Assembly (NCBI GenBank): GCA_018823325.1
Contig: JAHJIJ010000034.1
Span: forward strand, 1-64,000
Direction: 5' to 3'
Length of the DNA stretch: 64,000 nucleotides
Origin: Alphaproteobacteria bacterium
GTDB taxonomy: Bacteria > Pseudomonadota > Alphaproteobacteria > Sphingomonadales > Sphingomonadaceae
Below, piece after piece: positions 38,174 to 47,643 of the stretch. The position numbers were made by a program, and so were the translations under genes. The notes under the pieces were generated by a model, which was given only the letters and a program-made list of their open reading frames with translations, was not told the origin of the DNA and searched no databases. Positions within the stretch are counted from its first letter, which is position 1. Each line of letters starts with the position of its first letter.

Positions 38174-39759
38174 TCGCGCGGCGATCCTTCAACGCCATGA
38201 AAGCCCTGCTGCTCGCAGGCATGATGAGCAGCGCCCCCGCCGCGCTCGCGGCCAATGATGCGGCGCCTGCATTCGCGGCAGACGCCGGCTCCGCTTTCGC
38301 GGACCGCTGCGCCGCCGCCCGCACGCTGCTGCCCGCCGATGTGACGCTGACCACACTCGAAGCCGTCGATCCCGCACCGCACTGGCAAAGCCCCACCTCC
38401 CCGACCTCCCCGAACGGCGAGGCCGTGCGCCTGCCCTTCTGCCGCCTTGCCGGCATGATCGATGGCGACATCGGCTTCGAGCTCTGGCTCCCGCGCGACT
38501 GGAACCAGCGCATGCTCGGTACGGGCGTCGGCGGCGAGGCGGGCTATTATAATTACGCGGATATGGCGCGCGGCGTGGAGCAGGGCTTCGCCGCCGCCTC
38601 CAGCGATACCGGCCACCGGCAGGGCGAACGCTGGATCGACAATGCCCGCAAGTCGGAAACCTATGCCCACCTCGCCTATCACCGCCTCACGCAAGTCAGC
38701 AAAGCGATCATCGCGCGCTTCTATGGCGCCCCGGCGGCCTATGCCTATTTCCTCGGCTGCTCGGGCGGCGGGCGGCAGGGCCTGCGCGAGATCCAGCTTT
38801 ATCCCGGCGATTATGACGGCGCGCTGATCGGCGCCCCCGGCCTCGATGTGCCGCTGCTCGCCGCCCGCCTGCTCCATGTCCATCTCGCCCAGACGCAGGG
38901 CGATGGCGTCGCCCTGACCGCAGCCGACTGGTCGCTGGTGTCAAAAGGCGCCATCACCCGCTGCGACAAGGATGACGGCCTCGCCGATGACATCATTGCC
39001 GATCCGCGCGCCTGCGGTTTTCGCGTCGAGGACCTCGCCTGCAAGCCCGGCCAATCAACGGATTGCCTCACGCCCGCCAAAGTGGCGACCATCGCAAATA
39101 TCGTCGCGCCGCTCACGGACAGCACGGGCAAGACTCACGATTTCGGCCTGCTCCCCGGCATCACCGCCCGGCCCGGCGGCCTGCCGCCGCTGCCGGTGCA
39201 GATGTTCGGCCATGCGCGCGGCGATGCAGGCTGGGACGCGGCAAGCTTCGATCTTGCCGCCGATCTCGCTGCCGCCCGCAAGACCTTCGCCACGATGGAC
39301 GCGCGCAGCGCCGATATGCGCGCCTTTGCCGAACGGGGCGGCAAGCTGATCCTCTATCATGGCTGGGCGGATGCCTCGGTCCAGCCGCTCTCCACGCTCG
39401 ATTTGTTTGCGCGCATGGGCGCGCAGCCGGGGCAGGACCGCGATGATTTCGCACGGCTCTACATGGTGCCCGGCATGCTCCATTGCCGGGGCGGGGCGGG
39501 CACGGATCGCTTCGGCGGCTCGGAAGACCGCAGCGCCACCGGCCAGCCGGAAAGCGACATGCTCGCCGCGCTGATCGGCTGGGTCGAGCGAGACGTCGCG
39601 CCCGCCACCATCGAGGCGCGCCACCGCGCGGCGGACAGCACCGTCACCAGGAGCCGCCCGCTCTGCGCATGGCCGCAGGCAGCGGCGCGGCAGGAGGACG
39701 CCGCCCCCGATCAAACCGCCGGTTTCCGCTGCGTAACCAGTGCGCGGGGAGACACGTAA
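38170..39759 (+). CDS. Tannase/feruloyl esterase family protein
   Basis: The ~529-residue protein has a signal peptide ending APAALAAN and the tannase/feruloyl esterase core: LWLPRDWNQRMLGTGVGGEAGYYNY-type opening, nucleophile elbow GCSGGGRQG, and a C-terminal LYHGWADASVQP and MVPGMLHCRGG, which supply Asp and His. The GTG at 38170 overlaps the DUF3237 stop; an ATG at 38197 would give a shorter signal. It is expected to hydrolyse aromatic acid esters outside the cytoplasm. Confidence 0.92.
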   Translation: MIARRSFNAMKALLLAGMMSSAPAALAANDAAPAFAADAGSAFADRCAAARTLLPADVTLTTLEAVDPAPHWQSPTSPTSPNGEAVRLPFCRLAGMIDGDIGFELWLPRDWNQRMLGTGVGGEAGYYNYADMARGVEQGFAAASSDTGHRQGERWIDNARKSETYAHLAYHRLTQVSKAIIARFYGAPAAYAYFLGCSGGGRQGLREIQLYPGDYDGALIGAPGLDVPLLAARLLHVHLAQTQGDGVALTAADWSLVSKGAITRCDKDDGLADDIIADPRACGFRVEDLACKPGQSTDCLTPAKVATIANIVAPLTDSTGKTHDFGLLPGITARPGGLPPLPVQMFGHARGDAGWDAASFDLAADLAAARKTFATMDARSADMRAFAERGGKLILYHGWADASVQPLSTLDLFARMGAQPGQDRDDFARLYMVPGMLHCRGGAGTDRFGGSEDRSATGQPESDMLAALIGWVERDVAPATIEARHRAADSTVTRSRPLCAWPQAAARQEDAAPDQTAGFRCVTSARGDT

Positions 39760-40036
39760 TGACACTCCCGGCACCGTATATCGCCCGGTTGGGGGATGGC
39801 GTCGCGGATCAGCGCGATAAGCGCGCATCAGTTGATCATCAACCGACAGAGGAGGGAAGTGAGGGGGAGTATCCGGCGTAATCCGGCAGGATCATCGGCA
39901 GCAGAAAGGCCCGACGCGATCCGCACGAGAAAGCGCCGCCGGACTTAGGCGGACTGGATTTTTGAACAACACAAAGAAGTGAATTCTTGAGTTGAAACAA
40001 CATGTTTCCTGAAATTCAAGTTGAGGGAGAGAGCCA

Positions 40037-42643
40037 ATGATTACCAGAATTCTGAAAGGACGTGCGCTCGGCAACGCCAGCCTCGGCAGCGCATCGCGCA
40101 TCACGCTGGCCGCCGCTTTGTGCATGCCGGCCAGCCTGTTCGCCACGGCGGCAAGCGCGCAGACCGAGGCCGCCCCGCAGGCGGCTGCGGACAACAGCAA
40201 CGAGATCATCGTCACCGCGCAGTTCCGCTCGCAGAATGTGCAGTCGACGCCGATCGCCATCACCGCCATGAGCGCGCAGCAGCTTGAAGCGCGCGGCCAG
40301 ACCAGCATCACCGAGATCGCCACCAAGGCGCCGAACGTGAACCTGCGCGAGAGCAACCCGCAGGGTCCGTCGCTGCAGGCGCATATTCGCGGTATCGGCC
40401 AGGCGGACTTCAGCCTCGCGTTCGAGCCGGGCGTCGGCATCTATGTGAACGACGTCTATTATTCCACGCTCACCGGCTCGGTGCTCGATCTGCTCGATCT
40501 GGAGCGGGTCGAGGTGCTGCGCGGTCCGCAGGGCACGCTGGCGGGCATGAACTCCATCGGCGGCGCCATCAAGCTCTACACCAAGAAGCCGGACGGTAAT
40601 GACGGCGGCTTTGTCGAGGCAACAGTGGGCAGCCTCAATCGCGTGGACGTGCGCGCGGCCGCCAACTTCACCATCGTTCCTGATCGCCTGTTCGCCCGTA
40701 TCTCGGGCGTCTCGCGCAATCAGGATGGCTATGTGAAGGTCTATGACTTCGCTTGCACCCATCCGGAACTGGACGCCATCTACGATATTCCGTCACAGAC
40801 CGACGGGCGCGATTGCCAGCTCGGCTCGGAAGGCGGCAAATCCTATGTCGCGGCGCGCGGCGCCCTGCGCTGGCTCCCGACCGAGGATCTCGAAATCAAC
40901 ATCAGCGCAGACGTGACGCGCGACGATTCCGAGGCCGCGCCGCAGACGCTCATCTTCGTCGGCACCGCCAACGGAACCTCATATACACCCGGTACGGCCG
41001 GCCTCAATCTGAGCCGGAATTACCCGATGTACTCCACGGCGCCGACCAACGGCCTCAACCTGTGGGATCCGGCGACGGGCACCTCGCCCTTCGTTCCCTA
41101 TTCGCCCTGGGGCGTGGCGGGCGACAGCTTCACCAACAGCCCCTATGTCAATTACTCGACCTATTGCGATGCGCGGCCGGTCGATGGGTCTGCCCCTTAT
41201 TGCTTCAAGCCGGTCAGCAAGGTGAATGGTTGGGGCGTCAACGGCAGCATCGATTACACGATCTCCGAGAACCTCAAGCTGACCTCGATCACGGCCTATC
41301 GCAGCTTCACGGCGAACTGGGTGCAGGATTTCGATGCGACGCCGCTCAGCAACGCACTGATCGATTATGAAGCAACCAACTGGCAGTTCAGCCAGGAAAT
41401 CCGCCTTGCCACCAGCCTGTTCGAAGACAAGGTCGATCTCGTCGTCGGCGGCTTCTATCTCGATCGCTTCGGCACCTATCGCGGCACGATCAACCAGGGT
41501 CTGCTGATCTTCACCGAATATGACGAGATCCCGGCAACCAACTGGGCGGCCTTCGCCAACGCCTCCTGGCGCATTACCGACAAGCTCGAGCTGAATGGCG
41601 GCATTCGCTATTCCGAGGAAGAAAAGACCTTCGTCTTCTTCCGTGGCGGTCGTCCCGGTGTGCAGGCAGCAAATCCGCCCCCGTACTTCCCCTGCACCGT
41701 CGACGGCGTGGACTATGGCGTTGTCCATGTCGCCTTCTGCGGCCTCAACGGTGCTGAAGGCACCTACAAGGGCAGCAATGTCGACTGGCGCGCCGTCCTC
41801 CAATATCAGTGGACGCCGGACATCATGACCTATGCGAGCGTCGCCACCGGCTTCAAGGGCGGCGGCATCAACCCGCGTCCCTACACGCCGGCACAGGCCG
41901 TCTCGTTCGATCCGGAAACGCTGGTCGCCTATGAAGTCGGCTTCAAGTCGCGCTTCTTTGATCGCCGCGCACAGCTCAACGTGTCTGCCTTCGTGAACAA
42001 ATATTCGGACTTCATCGCCAGCGTGTTCTCGCGCGTGACGGCTGCGCCGAACGATGGCTGCCCGATCTCGCCGAACGATCTGACCTGCTCCTACTTCGTG
42101 AACGCAGGCAAGGCGACGCTCAAGGGCGTCGAGGCAGAACTGTCGCTCGAGCCGGTTGATGGCTTCCTCATCGATGCCTCGGCCGCTCTGCTCGACTTCC
42201 AGTATGATGAGCTGTCGGGCTGCTCTCCGGCCCTCACGCCGACGACCTGCACCGCGCCTTCGGGCGGTCTGGGTGCCGGTCTGCGCTATGGCATGACGCT
42301 GCCCTACGCGCCGAAGCGCCAGTTCAGCGTCGGCGCCCAGTATCGCTTCGATCTGGGTTCGGCTGGCTCGGTCACCCCGCGCCTCGACTGGAGCTGGCGT
42401 TCGCGGCAGCAGACCTTCACGGTGCAGAACAACGTGCTGGCCTATCTGCCCTCCTACGGCCTGCTCAACGGCCGTATCGCGTGGAACTCGGCGGATGAGG
42501 ACTGGCAGCTTGCCCTGCAGGTCACCAACATCACGGACAAGCTCTACTGGACCGGCATCGGCCCGAACAACAACTCGGGCACCACGGCGGCCAACCCCGG
42601 CATGCCGCGCCAGTGGTCACTGTCCCTGAAGCGCACCTTCTGA
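40037..42643 (+). CDS. TonB-dependent outer-membrane receptor
   Basis: The 868-residue protein has a signal peptide (cleavage near TAASA-QTEA), a TonB box-like EIIVTAQ, a plug domain (ITEIATKAPNVNLRES, IRGIGQADFSLAFEPGVGIYVNDVYY, LERVEVLRGPQGTLAGMNSIGGAI) and a 22-strand barrel ending SLSLKRTF. In this setting it probably imports the esterified substrate. GGGAGAGAGCC precedes the ATG. The 277 bases before it contain no gene and lack a clear copy of the CTTGC-N17-GCAAG element. Confidence 0.95.
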   Translation: MITRILKGRALGNASLGSASRITLAAALCMPASLFATAASAQTEAAPQAAADNSNEIIVTAQFRSQNVQSTPIAITAMSAQQLEARGQTSITEIATKAPNVNLRESNPQGPSLQAHIRGIGQADFSLAFEPGVGIYVNDVYYSTLTGSVLDLLDLERVEVLRGPQGTLAGMNSIGGAIKLYTKKPDGNDGGFVEATVGSLNRVDVRAAANFTIVPDRLFARISGVSRNQDGYVKVYDFACTHPELDAIYDIPSQTDGRDCQLGSEGGKSYVAARGALRWLPTEDLEINISADVTRDDSEAAPQTLIFVGTANGTSYTPGTAGLNLSRNYPMYSTAPTNGLNLWDPATGTSPFVPYSPWGVAGDSFTNSPYVNYSTYCDARPVDGSAPYCFKPVSKVNGWGVNGSIDYTISENLKLTSITAYRSFTANWVQDFDATPLSNALIDYEATNWQFSQEIRLATSLFEDKVDLVVGGFYLDRFGTYRGTINQGLLIFTEYDEIPATNWAAFANASWRITDKLELNGGIRYSEEEKTFVFFRGGRPGVQAANPPPYFPCTVDGVDYGVVHVAFCGLNGAEGTYKGSNVDWRAVLQYQWTPDIMTYASVATGFKGGGINPRPYTPAQAVSFDPETLVAYEVGFKSRFFDRRAQLNVSAFVNKYSDFIASVFSRVTAAPNDGCPISPNDLTCSYFVNAGKATLKGVEAELSLEPVDGFLIDASAALLDFQYDELSGCSPALTPTTCTAPSGGLGAGLRYGMTLPYAPKRQFSVGAQYRFDLGSAGSVTPRLDWSWRSRQQTFTVQNNVLAYLPSYGLLNGRIAWNSADEDWQLALQVTNITDKLYWTGIGPNNNSGTTAANPGMPRQWSLSLKRTF

Positions 42644-42736
42644 TGGGCTGAAGAGGCTGCGGCGGGCGGACAACCCCGCCCGTCGCGGCCTGCCCTTTCA
42701 TTTCCACGTTAAATCAGACACCCCGGAGAGGCAGCG

Positions 42737-43687
42737 ATGTTGAACAGCAGCAGGTTCCTGGCGTCCCTCGCTTTTGGCGCGATGCTCGCCACATCCTCCA
42801 CCGCGGCCTTGGCCGCCACCTTCACCGGCGGCGGCTCGGGCCCCTATCGCGTGACGATGACGGACGAGATCGACGGGCTCGATCATCACACCGCCTACAT
42901 CCCCAGCCTGCCGGCCAGCGCGGGCGATGCGAAGCTCCCCATCTTCGTGTGGGCCAATGGCGGCTGCGCGGACACGGGCAATGCCTATCGCTACTTCCTC
43001 GATAACATCGCCTCGCACGGCTATCTCGTCGTCACGCTCGGCAAGATCGGCCCCAAGGGCGCGGAATCCAATTACGGCAAATGGCCCCGCGAGTTCGCCA
43101 TGCCAGCAACGCCCCCGCCGCTCGATGGTCCTACCGGCACGCTGCCGCACGAGATGAAAGCCGCGATCGACTGGGCCGTGGCGCAGAACAGTAAGGACGG
43201 CAGCCCGCTCAAGGGCAAGCTCGATACCAGCAAGATCGGCGTTTCCGGCCACAGCTGCGGCACGCTCCAGGCGCTGGCGATGTCCTCAACGGATCCGCGC
43301 ATCACCACCACGCTGATGATCAATGGCGGCGTATGGAACATCGGCACCGGCGGCCTGCCCGGCGCGCCGGAGATCACCAAGCAGTCGCTCAAGACCGTTC
43401 ACGGCACCATCGGCTATATCCACGGCGCGCAGGACAGCGCCCTGCCCAATGGCCAGGACGATTTTTCGCGGATCGAGGGCATTCCCGCCATGCTCGCCGT
43501 GCGGCAGGACGTCGCCCATAGCGGCACCTTCTGGCTGAAGAACGGCGGCGCCTATGGCACCGTCGCCCTCGCCTGGCTGGATTGGCAGCTCAAGGGCGAT
43601 GCCCAGGCCGCCCGCTGGTTCGTCGGCGAGGATTGCCGCCTGTGCACCGACCCGCGCTGGACCGTGGAGCGCAAGAATTTCCCGTGA
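42737..43687 (+). CDS. Secreted alpha/beta hydrolase (cutinase/dienelactone hydrolase-like)
   Basis: The 316-residue protein has a signal peptide ending TAALA and a compact alpha/beta hydrolase domain with the nucleophile elbow GHSCGT and a late IHGAQDSALP and VAHSGTF for Asp and His. A C-terminal GEDCRLCTDPRW may form a disulfide. The fold resembles polyester- and chlorophyllase-type hydrolases, but substrate class cannot be stated. It is the third esterase-type enzyme of the cluster. Confidence 0.85.
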   Translation: MLNSSRFLASLAFGAMLATSSTAALAATFTGGGSGPYRVTMTDEIDGLDHHTAYIPSLPASAGDAKLPIFVWANGGCADTGNAYRYFLDNIASHGYLVVTLGKIGPKGAESNYGKWPREFAMPATPPPLDGPTGTLPHEMKAAIDWAVAQNSKDGSPLKGKLDTSKIGVSGHSCGTLQALAMSSTDPRITTTLMINGGVWNIGTGGLPGAPEITKQSLKTVHGTIGYIHGAQDSALPNGQDDFSRIEGIPAMLAVRQDVAHSGTFWLKNGGAYGTVALAWLDWQLKGDAQAARWFVGEDCRLCTDPRWTVERKNFP

Positions 43688-43724
43688 GGGGGGGGCGCGA
43701 TGAGGGGCACACCGTCTCCAGCCC

Positions 43725-43835
43725 CGTCACCCTGAACTCGTTTGGCTTGCGCCGCCCTTCGGGTCAGGGTCCATCTTCCGACGAAGCTCAGGTCATGAAG
43801 GCGAGATGGATGCTGAACCAAGTTCAGCATGACGG
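43725..43835. repeat. Inverted repeat, CGTCACCCTGAACTCG...GTTCAGCATGACGG
   Basis: Long imperfect arms (CGTCACCCTGAACTCGTTT and AAGTTCAGCATGACG) flank the hydrolase 3' end. Related to, but distinct from, the repeat at 9118. Confidence 0.65.
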
Positions 43836-43904
43836 GAAATGAGGAGGCCGAGCCACCACCCCATCCCCACTCGTATTTCCAGCCACCGCGCCCCAATTCC
43901 GGTC

Positions 43905-43932
43905 ATTGCGAATTTTAATCTCACTCAGTAAG
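43905..43932 (-). promoter_or_regulatory. Degenerate operator-like element before the IclR gene
   Basis: On the minus strand CTTAC and GCAAT arms flank TGAGTGAGATTAAAATT, sharing TGARTGAGATTAA with the element at 32390. It lies about 45 bases before the IclR ATG, consistent with autoregulation. The arms match less well and the spacing is 18. Confidence 0.4.
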
Positions 43933-43977
43933 AGGATCGCCCGCCCACTTCCGGGCCTGCGCTAAGGACGAGACGGC

Positions 43978-44778
43978 ATGGCAAAGGCCGCAGAGGCACC
44001 CGAGATGACCGGCGCGATCGAGCGCACGCTGCGGGCGCTCAAAAGCGTGGCCGAGCATGGCGAGTTCACCCCGCGCGATCTGGCCGAGGATGTCGGCATC
44101 CCCACCAGCACCGCTTATCGCCTGCTCCAGTCCCTGGGCGCGATGAATTATGTCGAGAAGTCGAGCCACGGCAGCTACCGCGTCGGCCGCGAGCTGGTGC
44201 GCCTCTCCTCCATGGTCGCCGCGCAGTTCGATTATGGCGCCATTGCGCGCCCCTTCCTCGCCAGATTGTCGGACGCGTTCCACGAGACCTGCGCTTTCGC
44301 GCTCTATCTGCCCAATGAGCATAGCTGCTCGATCATCGAGACGATCAACGCCGTCCACCCGCTCCAATATGTCGTGGAAAAGTACAAGACCCGCGCGCTC
44401 GTCTGGGGTGCGCTCGGCCGGGCGATGCTGCCCTGGCTCGATGAGGCGGATGTGCGCATCGCCATCGAGCGGCAGGGCCCACCGCTGGAGCCGGACCTGC
44501 CGCCGATGACGTTCGAGGCCCTGCAGGCCGAGGCGGATCGCGTCCGCCGCCAGGGCTGCTTCGTCGCGACCAGCCCCAGCGCGCTCGGCACCAATGGCAC
44601 GGCCGCGCCGGTGTTCAACGCGCGCGGCCAGCTCTTCGGCAGCCTTGGCGTCACCATCCCCGCCGTGCGCTATGATGCCGAGATGCAGCCCACCATCAGC
44701 GCGGCGGTCATCGACGCCGCCCGCGGCATGAGCGCCGCCCTCGGCCATGGCGGCAGCCGGCTGCGCAGGGGCGGCTGA
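43978..44778 (+). CDS. IclR-family transcriptional regulator
   Basis: The 266-residue protein has an N-terminal winged helix (FTPRDLAEDVGIPTSTAYRLLQSLG, wing SSHGSYRVG) and a C-terminal effector domain with GCFVATSPSALGTNGTAAPVF. IclR proteins commonly control aromatic and ester catabolic operons, and this is the only regulator gene in the 28.7-46.3 kb cluster. Confidence 0.93.
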   Translation: MAKAAEAPEMTGAIERTLRALKSVAEHGEFTPRDLAEDVGIPTSTAYRLLQSLGAMNYVEKSSHGSYRVGRELVRLSSMVAAQFDYGAIARPFLARLSDAFHETCAFALYLPNEHSCSIIETINAVHPLQYVVEKYKTRALVWGALGRAMLPWLDEADVRIAIERQGPPLEPDLPPMTFEALQAEADRVRRQGCFVATSPSALGTNGTAAPVFNARGQLFGSLGVTIPAVRYDAEMQPTISAAVIDAARGMSAALGHGGSRLRRGG

Positions 44779-44806
44779 GAGCACGGATTGCGGGAAGCCG
44801 ACCCCG

Positions 44807-44876
44807 CCCTCTCCCCTTGAGGGAGAGGGTTGCGCAGACTTGGCAGCGCGCTGCCTAGTCGAAGCTGGGAGAGGGG
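44807..44876. repeat. Inverted repeat, CCCTCTCCCCTTGAGGGAGAGG family
   Basis: A hairpin CTCTCCCCTTGAGGGAGAG is followed by GCGCGCTGCCTAGTCGAAGC and GGGAGAGG. Same layout as at 26695. Confidence 0.65.
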
Positions 44877-44910
44877 TATGCTATCCACAGGATCGCGCGG
44901 ATCGGCGATC

Positions 44911-44988
44911 CGCCCCCCTCATCCAACTGCGCCTAACCGCCTCGCGGCGGCAAGGCTACGTATCCTTCTCCCTCAAGGGGAGAAGGGC
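44911..44988. repeat. Inverted-orientation copy of the CTCCCTCAAGGGGAG family
   Basis: The order is reversed relative to 44807: CCCCCTCATCCAACTGCGCC first, then CCTTCTCCCTCAAGGGGAGA. The two copies together form a large imperfect palindrome. Confidence 0.6.
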
Positions 44989-45081
44989 GGACGATCACCG
45001 AAGATCCGCCTTAGCCTTCTCTCGTCCTTCCGGACGTGCCGCTCGCCTTGCCCCGCCCCCTCCCGCACACCCCACCCGTCT

Positions 45082-45165
45082 CGTCATTCCCGCGCACGCG
45101 GGAATCCAGACCCCAGCCGGACAACCCTCGCGCCTCTGGATTCCCGCCTTCACCGGAATGACGGG
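45082..45165. repeat. Inverted repeat, CGTCATTCCCGCG...CGGAATGACGG
   Basis: Sister copy of the repeat at 29611, with one arm diverged (CACCGGAATGACGG). Confidence 0.7.
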
Positions 45166-45312
45166 GAAATCGTCCTTTCCGAACGTGCCGCTTTTTGCCC
45201 ATGCCTCCCCCCATCAGACCACCCCATCCCCAGCCGCGATGAACCGCGGAACCCCTCCGCCGTTCCCCCGTTGGCCTTATATCCCCCGAACCAGAGATAT
45301 GAGGTGCCGACC

Positions 45313-46338
45313 ATGGCCAACCGCCAGAAATCCCGCAGTCTGAAACCACTCGCCGATCAAGTCATCGTCATCACCGGCGCCACCTCCGGCCATGGCCTGT
45401 GCACCGCGCTCAAGGCGGCCGAGGCCGGCGCCCGCGTGATGCTCGCCGCGCGCGACGAGACCGCGCTGACCCAGGTCTGCGATCAGATCCGCGCCAATGG
45501 CGGCACGGCCGATTATCTGCCCACCGATGTCGGCGTGGAAAGCGATGTCGAGGCCCTCGCCCGCACCACCGTCGATCGCTTCGGCGGTTTCGATACCTGG
45601 GTGAACAATGCCGGCATCGGCATTTATGGCGACATCCTCAAGGTGCCGATGGAGGATCATCGCAAGATCTTCGACACCAATTACTGGGGCATCGTCCATG
45701 GCTCGCTCGCCGCCGCGCGGCACCTCAAGGACCGCGAGGAGCCCGGCGCGATCATCAATGTCGGTTCGATCAACAGCGACATGTCCGGCCCGCTGCTCTC
45801 CGCCTACAATGCCTCCAAGCATGCGGTCAAAGGCTTCACCGATGCGCTGCGCATCGAGATGATGGGCGCGGGCAGCGCACTCTCCGTCACCCTCATCAAG
45901 CCAAGCGCCATCGGCACGCCCTTCCCGCAGCACGGCCGCAACATCACCGGCTATGAAGCGCGCCTGCCCAGCCCGATCTACTCGCCCGAGCTGGTCGCCG
46001 ATGCCATTCTCGACGCCGCCCAGCACCGCCGCCGCTCAGTGACCGTCGGCACCGGCGGCAAGCTGCAAGTGCTCGGCGCCGTGATGTTCCCCTCCCTCTT
46101 CGACAAGCTCGCCACCTCCATGCGCGGCAAGCTCATCAATGAGGACGAGCCCGTGCCGATGCAGGAAGGCAATCTCTACGAACCCCACGGCAATGACGGC
46201 CACACGGAGGGAAGGCAGAAAGGCCGCAGCTTCAGCGTCTTCGCGCCCGTGCGGCGGCACCCGCTGGCGCTGCTGGGTGCGGTTGCGGTGCTTGGGGCCG
46301 GTGGGGCGAGTTTGGCGTTCAGGGGGGCGCGGGGGTGA
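45313..46338 (+). CDS. SDR-family oxidoreductase with C-terminal membrane helix
   Basis: The 341-residue protein is a classical SDR: TGATSGHGL loop, NNAG motif (WVNNAGIGIYG) and the catalytic YxxxK in SAYNASKHAV. After the catalytic domain (~250 residues) there is a polar linker and a final hydrophobic segment (LALLGAVAVLGAGGASLAF), so it is probably tail-anchored. ATG at 45313 with GAGGTG upstream. It is the last gene before the TIR island. Confidence 0.9.
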   Translation: MANRQKSRSLKPLADQVIVITGATSGHGLCTALKAAEAGARVMLAARDETALTQVCDQIRANGGTADYLPTDVGVESDVEALARTTVDRFGGFDTWVNNAGIGIYGDILKVPMEDHRKIFDTNYWGIVHGSLAAARHLKDREEPGAIINVGSINSDMSGPLLSAYNASKHAVKGFTDALRIEMMGAGSALSVTLIKPSAIGTPFPQHGRNITGYEARLPSPIYSPELVADAILDAAQHRRRSVTVGTGGKLQVLGAVMFPSLFDKLATSMRGKLINEDEPVPMQEGNLYEPHGNDGHTEGRQKGRSFSVFAPVRRHPLALLGAVAVLGAGGASLAFRGARG

Positions 46339-46485
46339 GGGGTTAGAGGACAATTTAAGCCCCGCTCTGGCGGCTTTGCGTTCGGATAAGACTTGGTTGC
46401 CTGCGGACTGTGTTGACCAGGAAGTTGGTAGGAGTAGCTGTCAGATCGACTAGACGACGGGCTTTAATGCTGCGAAGAATAGCCC

Positions 46486-47643
46486 ATGACACTCTACGAA
46501 CTCATCTTTCTTGGGCAGCCTTCGCAGGAGCAGACGCAGGCGTTGACCGACCGCTTCATTGAAGTAGCGGGGGAATTTGGCCTAACCTTCGGAGATGAAC
46601 TGAAGCTAATCGACGCCGCAAGTTTCGTGGAGCACGAACCTAAGGCGACCGCCGCAGCTATCTATTTTGGGGGAGACCCGGCCACGCACCTGAAGGAGCT
46701 TCAAGCGCTCCAGCGGGAGAATATCCCGATAGTTCCGGTTGTGGAGGAAGGTAAAAACCCAACGTCCGTTTTGCCCGAACAGATTCATGCCATCAATGCT
46801 TGCTTCTTCGACGCAACAGACACGAGAATTGACGCCCTCGTTGCTGCGGCGCAGGAGTGCTTGGGGCTGCTTCGCCGTCAGCGTCGAATGTTTATCAGCT
46901 ACCGGCGAAACGATTCACGAGAAATGGCGGTACAACTCCACGACGAACTCAGTGGGGCAGGCTTTGATGTCTTTCTAGACACCCACGACATTCGTCCTGG
47001 GGAGACATTCCAAGAAATGCTTTGGCACCGGCTCGCTGACTGTGACGTCGTGATCATGATCGACACACCCGACTATTTCGGGAGTAAATGGACCAAACAG
47101 GAATTCGGGCGTACACTCGCGCAAGGCATTCAAGTCCTGCGGCTGGTGTGGCCCGGACACCAGGGCACCAGACACCTGAGTCTGAGTGACACGATCAGCC
47201 TCACCTCGACCAATGTGACGCCAAGCAATCGGTTGACACCCCAAGCCGTCGAAGAGGTGATTGACCGCGCTGAACGGTTGAGAAGTAGAAGCGTAGCGTC
47301 CCGCCACATGAGTCTGGCCGGAGCATTTCGGGTCGAGGTCGAACGCATAGGTGGTGTGGTCGAAGGGATAGGCCCGCACCGCGCCATTTTAGTAACGCTG
47401 CCAAATGGCCTGAAGCTCCAAGCCTATCCAGCAGTCGGCGTCCCGACCGCCGATCTACTGAACGACGTGCATCGCGCCGCCGAAGCTACCGGTTCGGAGC
47501 GATTGCCGTGTTTAGTGTATGATCATACGGGCATCCGTCCAACGTGGATCGCGCATCTAGACTGGCTCGATGAACGGATCAAAGAGGTAAGGGGACTGAG
47601 GATTTTCAACGCTGGATGGGAGCTCGCAGCGTGGGACAGCTAA
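46486..47643 (+). CDS. TIR-domain protein with unknown N- and C-terminal domains
   Basis: Residues ~133-255 form a TIR domain: RMFISYRRNDSREMAVQLHD opening, BB-loop region DTHDIRPGETF, and the NADase-type SKWTKQE with Glu206 as candidate catalytic residue. Residues 1-130 form a separate alpha/beta domain (IYFGGDPATHLKELQAL, IPIVPVVEEGKN) that I cannot name, and 270-385 form a third. Bacterial TIR domains commonly cleave NAD+ or make a signalling nucleotide. Its 3' end overlaps the SLOG gene by 28 bases, so they form one unit. Base composition is AT-richer than the flanking genes, indicating transfer. Confidence 0.85.
   Translation: MTLYELIFLGQPSQEQTQALTDRFIEVAGEFGLTFGDELKLIDAASFVEHEPKATAAAIYFGGDPATHLKELQALQRENIPIVPVVEEGKNPTSVLPEQIHAINACFFDATDTRIDALVAAAQECLGLLRRQRRMFISYRRNDSREMAVQLHDELSGAGFDVFLDTHDIRPGETFQEMLWHRLADCDVVIMIDTPDYFGSKWTKQEFGRTLAQGIQVLRLVWPGHQGTRHLSLSDTISLTSTNVTPSNRLTPQAVEEVIDRAERLRSRSVASRHMSLAGAFRVEVERIGGVVEGIGPHRAILVTLPNGLKLQAYPAVGVPTADLLNDVHRAAEATGSERLPCLVYDHTGIRPTWIAHLDWLDERIKEVRGLRIFNAGWELAAWDS

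Larger units (their letters stand above)
44779..45312. other. 534-base intergenic region filled with repeats
   Basis: Between the IclR and SDR genes the sequence is almost entirely inverted repeats (44807-44876, 44911-44988, 45082-45165). No convincing gene was seen; open frames that cross it consist of the repeats themselves. Confidence 0.7.

Noticed and set aside
42737..43687. PET-hydrolase assignment for the secreted alpha/beta hydrolase
   Set aside because: The elbow is GHSCGT rather than the GHSMGG usual in that group, and no diagnostic substrate-binding residues could be confirmed.
44830..45312. N-terminal extension of the SDR at 45313
   Set aside because: The extension translates inverted repeats; the ATG at 45313 has a ribosome binding site and leads directly into the SDR fold.
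44779..45312. CRISPR-like appearance of repeated palindromes
   Set aside because: The palindromes are few, unequal in spacing and mutually inverted, with no regular spacers; they fit dispersed inverted repeats.
46339..46400. Possible terminator after the SDR gene (AAGCC...GGCTT hairpin)
   Set aside because: The stem is short and interrupted and lacks a T tract, so it was not listed.
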